Source of the DNA: Leucobacter sp. UBA1945
GTDB taxonomy: Bacteria > Actinomycetota > Actinomycetes > Actinomycetales > Microbacteriaceae
Length of the DNA: 34,969 bases
NCBI GenBank assembly: GCA_002336855.1
Contig: DDEV01000080.1
Coordinates: 1-34,969 of the forward strand
Direction of reading: 5' to 3'
Shown here piece by piece: positions 32,902 to 34,969 of the stretch (positions are counted from its first letter, which is position 1; each line of letters starts with the position of its first letter). The position numbers were made by a program, and so were the translations under genes. A model generated the notes under the pieces. The model was not told where the DNA came from. It searched no databases and saw only the letters and a list, made by a program, of their open reading frames with translations.

Positions 32902-34969
32902 TCAGCCGCCAGCGAGCACCTTCTGCACCCGCTGCAGCGACACCGGCTCGGCGGTGCGCAGCTGCTGCGCGAACAGGCTCACCCGAAGCTCTTCGATCAG
33001 CCAGCGCGCCCGCACGAGATGCTCGGGGGCGTCAGGTGGCAGCGGTATCTGGCCCCCAGCATCAGCGAACATTGCGAGCGCGCGGTCGATATCGTTTTGC
33101 CAGGCGCGATCGCGGCCAGGGTTTTCGGTGAGCGCTTTCATTCTGACGAGGATCGCCTGCAGGTAGACGGGCAGACGTTCGAGGCGGTCGAGGCCTGCGT
33201 GCGAGACGAAGCCGCCGCCGTTCTGCGAGGCGTAGACGAGCCCGTTCAACTGCGACTTCGCGTCGGTGACCTGGCCGAGCACGTGCAGGCTCTTCGCGCC
33301 GTCGATGGCCTTGTTCGCGAGCCGCGCGTCGTTCAGCACCTTCGCGGTGAGCGCGATGCCGCCGTAGATGTCGTCGATCAGGGCTCGCGCGTAGTCGTTC
33401 GCGATCTGCTCGAAGTCGTCGGCGCGCCAGACGAGCCCATCGGGCGCGACGCGGCGGATCGCGCGGTCGGCGACGGCAAGCGACACGTCGGCGATCGCGT
33501 CATCGAGCGATCGGTAGGGGCCAGCGCTCAGCAGCAGCTTCTCTTGGTTCGAGAGGTGGTCGCGCACGTAGCTCGCCGGGCTCGGAGAGCTGAGCGAGAG
33601 CAGGCGCCGCACGCCGCGGCGAGTGAGCCTTGCCTGCTCGTCGGCGTCGGCGACGAGGCGAAGCTCGACCGAGGTGCGACGATCGACGAGCGCCGGGTAA
33701 GCGCGCACGGTACCCGCGCCGCTGCGCCCTCCGGCATAGGCCGTGTCGACGTGCCTTGGCAGATCGCCGAAGTTCCACTCGGTGAGCCCGGTGCGCTCGA
33801 GGTCGCTCTTCGGCAGTGCGGCCTGCGCGACGCGGGCGACCCCTTTGGTCGCCTGGTCGCGGTGGGTGCGCTGCAGCGCTGCGAGGTCTTTGCCAGTGCC
33901 AACGGTACGGCCGCGGGCGTCGATCACGCGAAATGTGGGGGTGAGGTGCGCGGGCAGCCGCTCCGTGTCGAAGTCTGCCGCCGACACCTGCACGCTGGTG
34001 CGACGACGAATCTCTTCGGCGAGCAGCTCGGTCAATGCGCCCTCGCCGCGCTCGAGCTTGGGCTCGACGGCTGCGAGCAGGGTGCGCGCCCAGTCGGCCG
34101 CGGGCACGACGTGCTTGCGAATCGCCTTCGGCAGCGAGCGAATGAGCGCGGTGGTGAGCTCCTCGCGCAGGCCCGGCACGAGCTTCTCGAACTCTGCTCC
34201 CTCGACTCGGGGCAGCAAGGGAAGCGGCACTGACACGGTGACCCCATCGTCGTCGGCGCCGGGCTCGAAGCGGTAGCGCAGCTTCAACGTCTGGTCGCCG
34301 TGCCGCCACTCGCGCGGAAACTCGGTCTCGTTCGCGGCCTGCGGATCCTCGTCGTCGAGCAAATCTTCGCGGCGCATATTGAGAAGTTTCGGCTGCTCGC
34401 GCTGGGTCTTCTTCCACCAGCCCTCGAAGTCGCGTGTGCTCGTGACCTCGGCAGGTATGCGAGCGTCGTAGAACTCGAAGACCGCATCGTCGTCGCCGAC
34501 CAAGCCGCGCTGACGGGTGCGCTCCTCGAGCTGCGCAAGCTCGCGGCGCAGCTGCCGGTTTGCGCGGTCGAACGCCTGCGGCGACTCCCACTCGCCCTCG
34601 ACGAGGGCGTGCCGAATGAACAGCTCGCGGGCGTGCTCTCGGTCGAAGCGCGACAGCTGCACCCGGCGGCGCTCGACGATCGGCACGCCGTAGAGCGTGA
34701 CGCGCTCGTAGGCGACGGCGGTGCCCTGCTTCTTCTCCCAGTGGGGCTCGCTCAGCTGGCGCTTGGCGAGGGGACCTGCGAGCGCCTCGGCCCAAGCCGG
34801 GTCGACCGTCGCGTTGCCACGGGCGAAGAGGCGGCTCGTTTCGACGAGTTCGACGCTCATCACGACCTCGGGCGGCCGCTTCGAGAGCACCGAGCCGGGG
34901 TGCAGCGCGAAACGGGTGCCGCGCGCGCCCACGTACTCTTGCGCCGGTTTGCGGCGAGATGGCGCACGT
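32902..34969 (-). CDS. hrpA: ATP-dependent RNA helicase HrpA, C-terminal part (runs off the window)
   Basis: The reading frame is open to the right edge, so only the C-terminal 689 codons are present. The first visible residues (QEYVGARGTRFALHPGSVL) correspond to the OB-fold region after the helicase core of HrpA, a DEAH-box RNA helicase of about 1300 residues; the DEAH and other ATPase motifs lie outside. The rest corresponds to the large C-terminal domain (DUF3418-type) found in bacterial HrpA: SELHW-like segment (LSEPHWEKKQG), ERRRVQLSRFDREHARELFIRHALVEGEW, and FPREWRHGDQTLKLRYRFEPGADDDGVTVSVPL. In E. coli HrpA acts on stalled ribosomes. A GTG at 34932 is in frame but internal. The stop is followed by the hairpin cluster. 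Confidence 0.93.
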   Translation of the reverse strand, partial: RAPSRRKPAQEYVGARGTRFALHPGSVLSKRPPEVVMSVELVETSRLFARGNATVDPAWAEALAGPLAKRQLSEPHWEKKQGTAVAYERVTLYGVPIVERRRVQLSRFDREHARELFIRHALVEGEWESPQAFDRANRQLRRELAQLEERTRQRGLVGDDDAVFEFYDARIPAEVTSTRDFEGWWKKTQREQPKLLNMRREDLLDDEDPQAANETEFPREWRHGDQTLKLRYRFEPGADDDGVTVSVPLPLLPRVEGAEFEKLVPGLREELTTALIRSLPKAIRKHVVPAADWARTLLAAVEPKLERGEGALTELLAEEIRRRTSVQVSAADFDTERLPAHLTPTFRVIDARGRTVGTGKDLAALQRTHRDQATKGVARVAQAALPKSDLERTGLTEWNFGDLPRHVDTAYAGGRSGAGTVRAYPALVDRRTSVELRLVADADEQARLTRRGVRRLLSLSSPSPASYVRDHLSNQEKLLLSAGPYRSLDDAIADVSLAVADRAIRRVAPDGLVWRADDFEQIANDYARALIDDIYGGIALTAKVLNDARLANKAIDGAKSLHVLGQVTDAKSQLNGLVYASQNGGGFVSHAGLDRLERLPVYLQAILVRMKALTENPGRDRAWQNDIDRALAMFADAGGQIPLPPDAPEHLVRARWLIEELRVSLFAQQLRTAEPVSLQRVQKVLAGG

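Overview
This 35 kb window is high-GC DNA with dense coding on both strands. It looks like a chromosomal segment of an actinobacterium, most likely family Microbacteriaceae; a Leucobacter-like genus is a guess from general impression, not a measured result. The main reasons are the gene order prfB-ftsE-ftsX-smpB, strong G/C bias at third codon positions, GTG starts, and several genes whose only 5' signal is a TANNNT box 6-7 nt before the start codon (leaderless transcripts). I saw no tRNA, rRNA, CRISPR array, insertion sequence or prophage.

Layout. 1-3754: an APC-type amino-acid permease with a strong terminator, then a divergent pair of a YczE-like membrane protein and a MocR-type (GntR plus aminotransferase fold) regulator. 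3819-7673: the housekeeping block prfB, ftsE (with an unusual ~140-residue acidic tail), ftsX, smpB. 7689-10885 (minus): a translationally coupled pair of unknown role, a TPR-AAA+ ATPase followed by a TPR multi-pass membrane protein. 11108-13015: a phenol-hydroxylase/3-hydroxybenzoate-hydroxylase-type FAD monooxygenase with palindromes upstream. 13120-14055: a leader-less class-A-beta-lactamase-fold serine hydrolase.

14045-29742 is the most interesting part: an apparently complete locus for importing and recycling D-amino-acid-containing peptides. It holds an M55 zinc D-aminopeptidase (DppA), a dipeptide-type ABC importer (DppB, a DppC-DppD fusion, DppF and a lipoprotein binding protein), an S12 serine hydrolase, an N-acyl-D-amino-acid-deacylase-type amidohydrolase, an M20 deacylase, a GNAT acyltransferase, an enolase-superfamily N-succinylamino acid racemase (NSAR), a PucR-type regulator, and a second S12 hydrolase. 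GNAT + NSAR + M20 matches the known route that turns D-amino acids irreversibly into L-amino acids (N-succinylation, racemisation, desuccinylation). The inferred flow is: peptide uptake, cleavage by D-specific peptidases in the cytoplasm, conversion of the freed D-residues to L, all controlled by the PucR protein. Two 20-bp palindromes of the same architecture lie upstream of dppA/dppB and of the second S12 gene and could be its operators.

29861-34969 (minus): a terminator with a UUCG loop, a succinate-semialdehyde-type aldehyde dehydrogenase, an MFS transporter with a leaderless GTG start, a 256-bp gap full of inverted repeats, and the C-terminal half of an HrpA-type RNA helicase that runs off the window.
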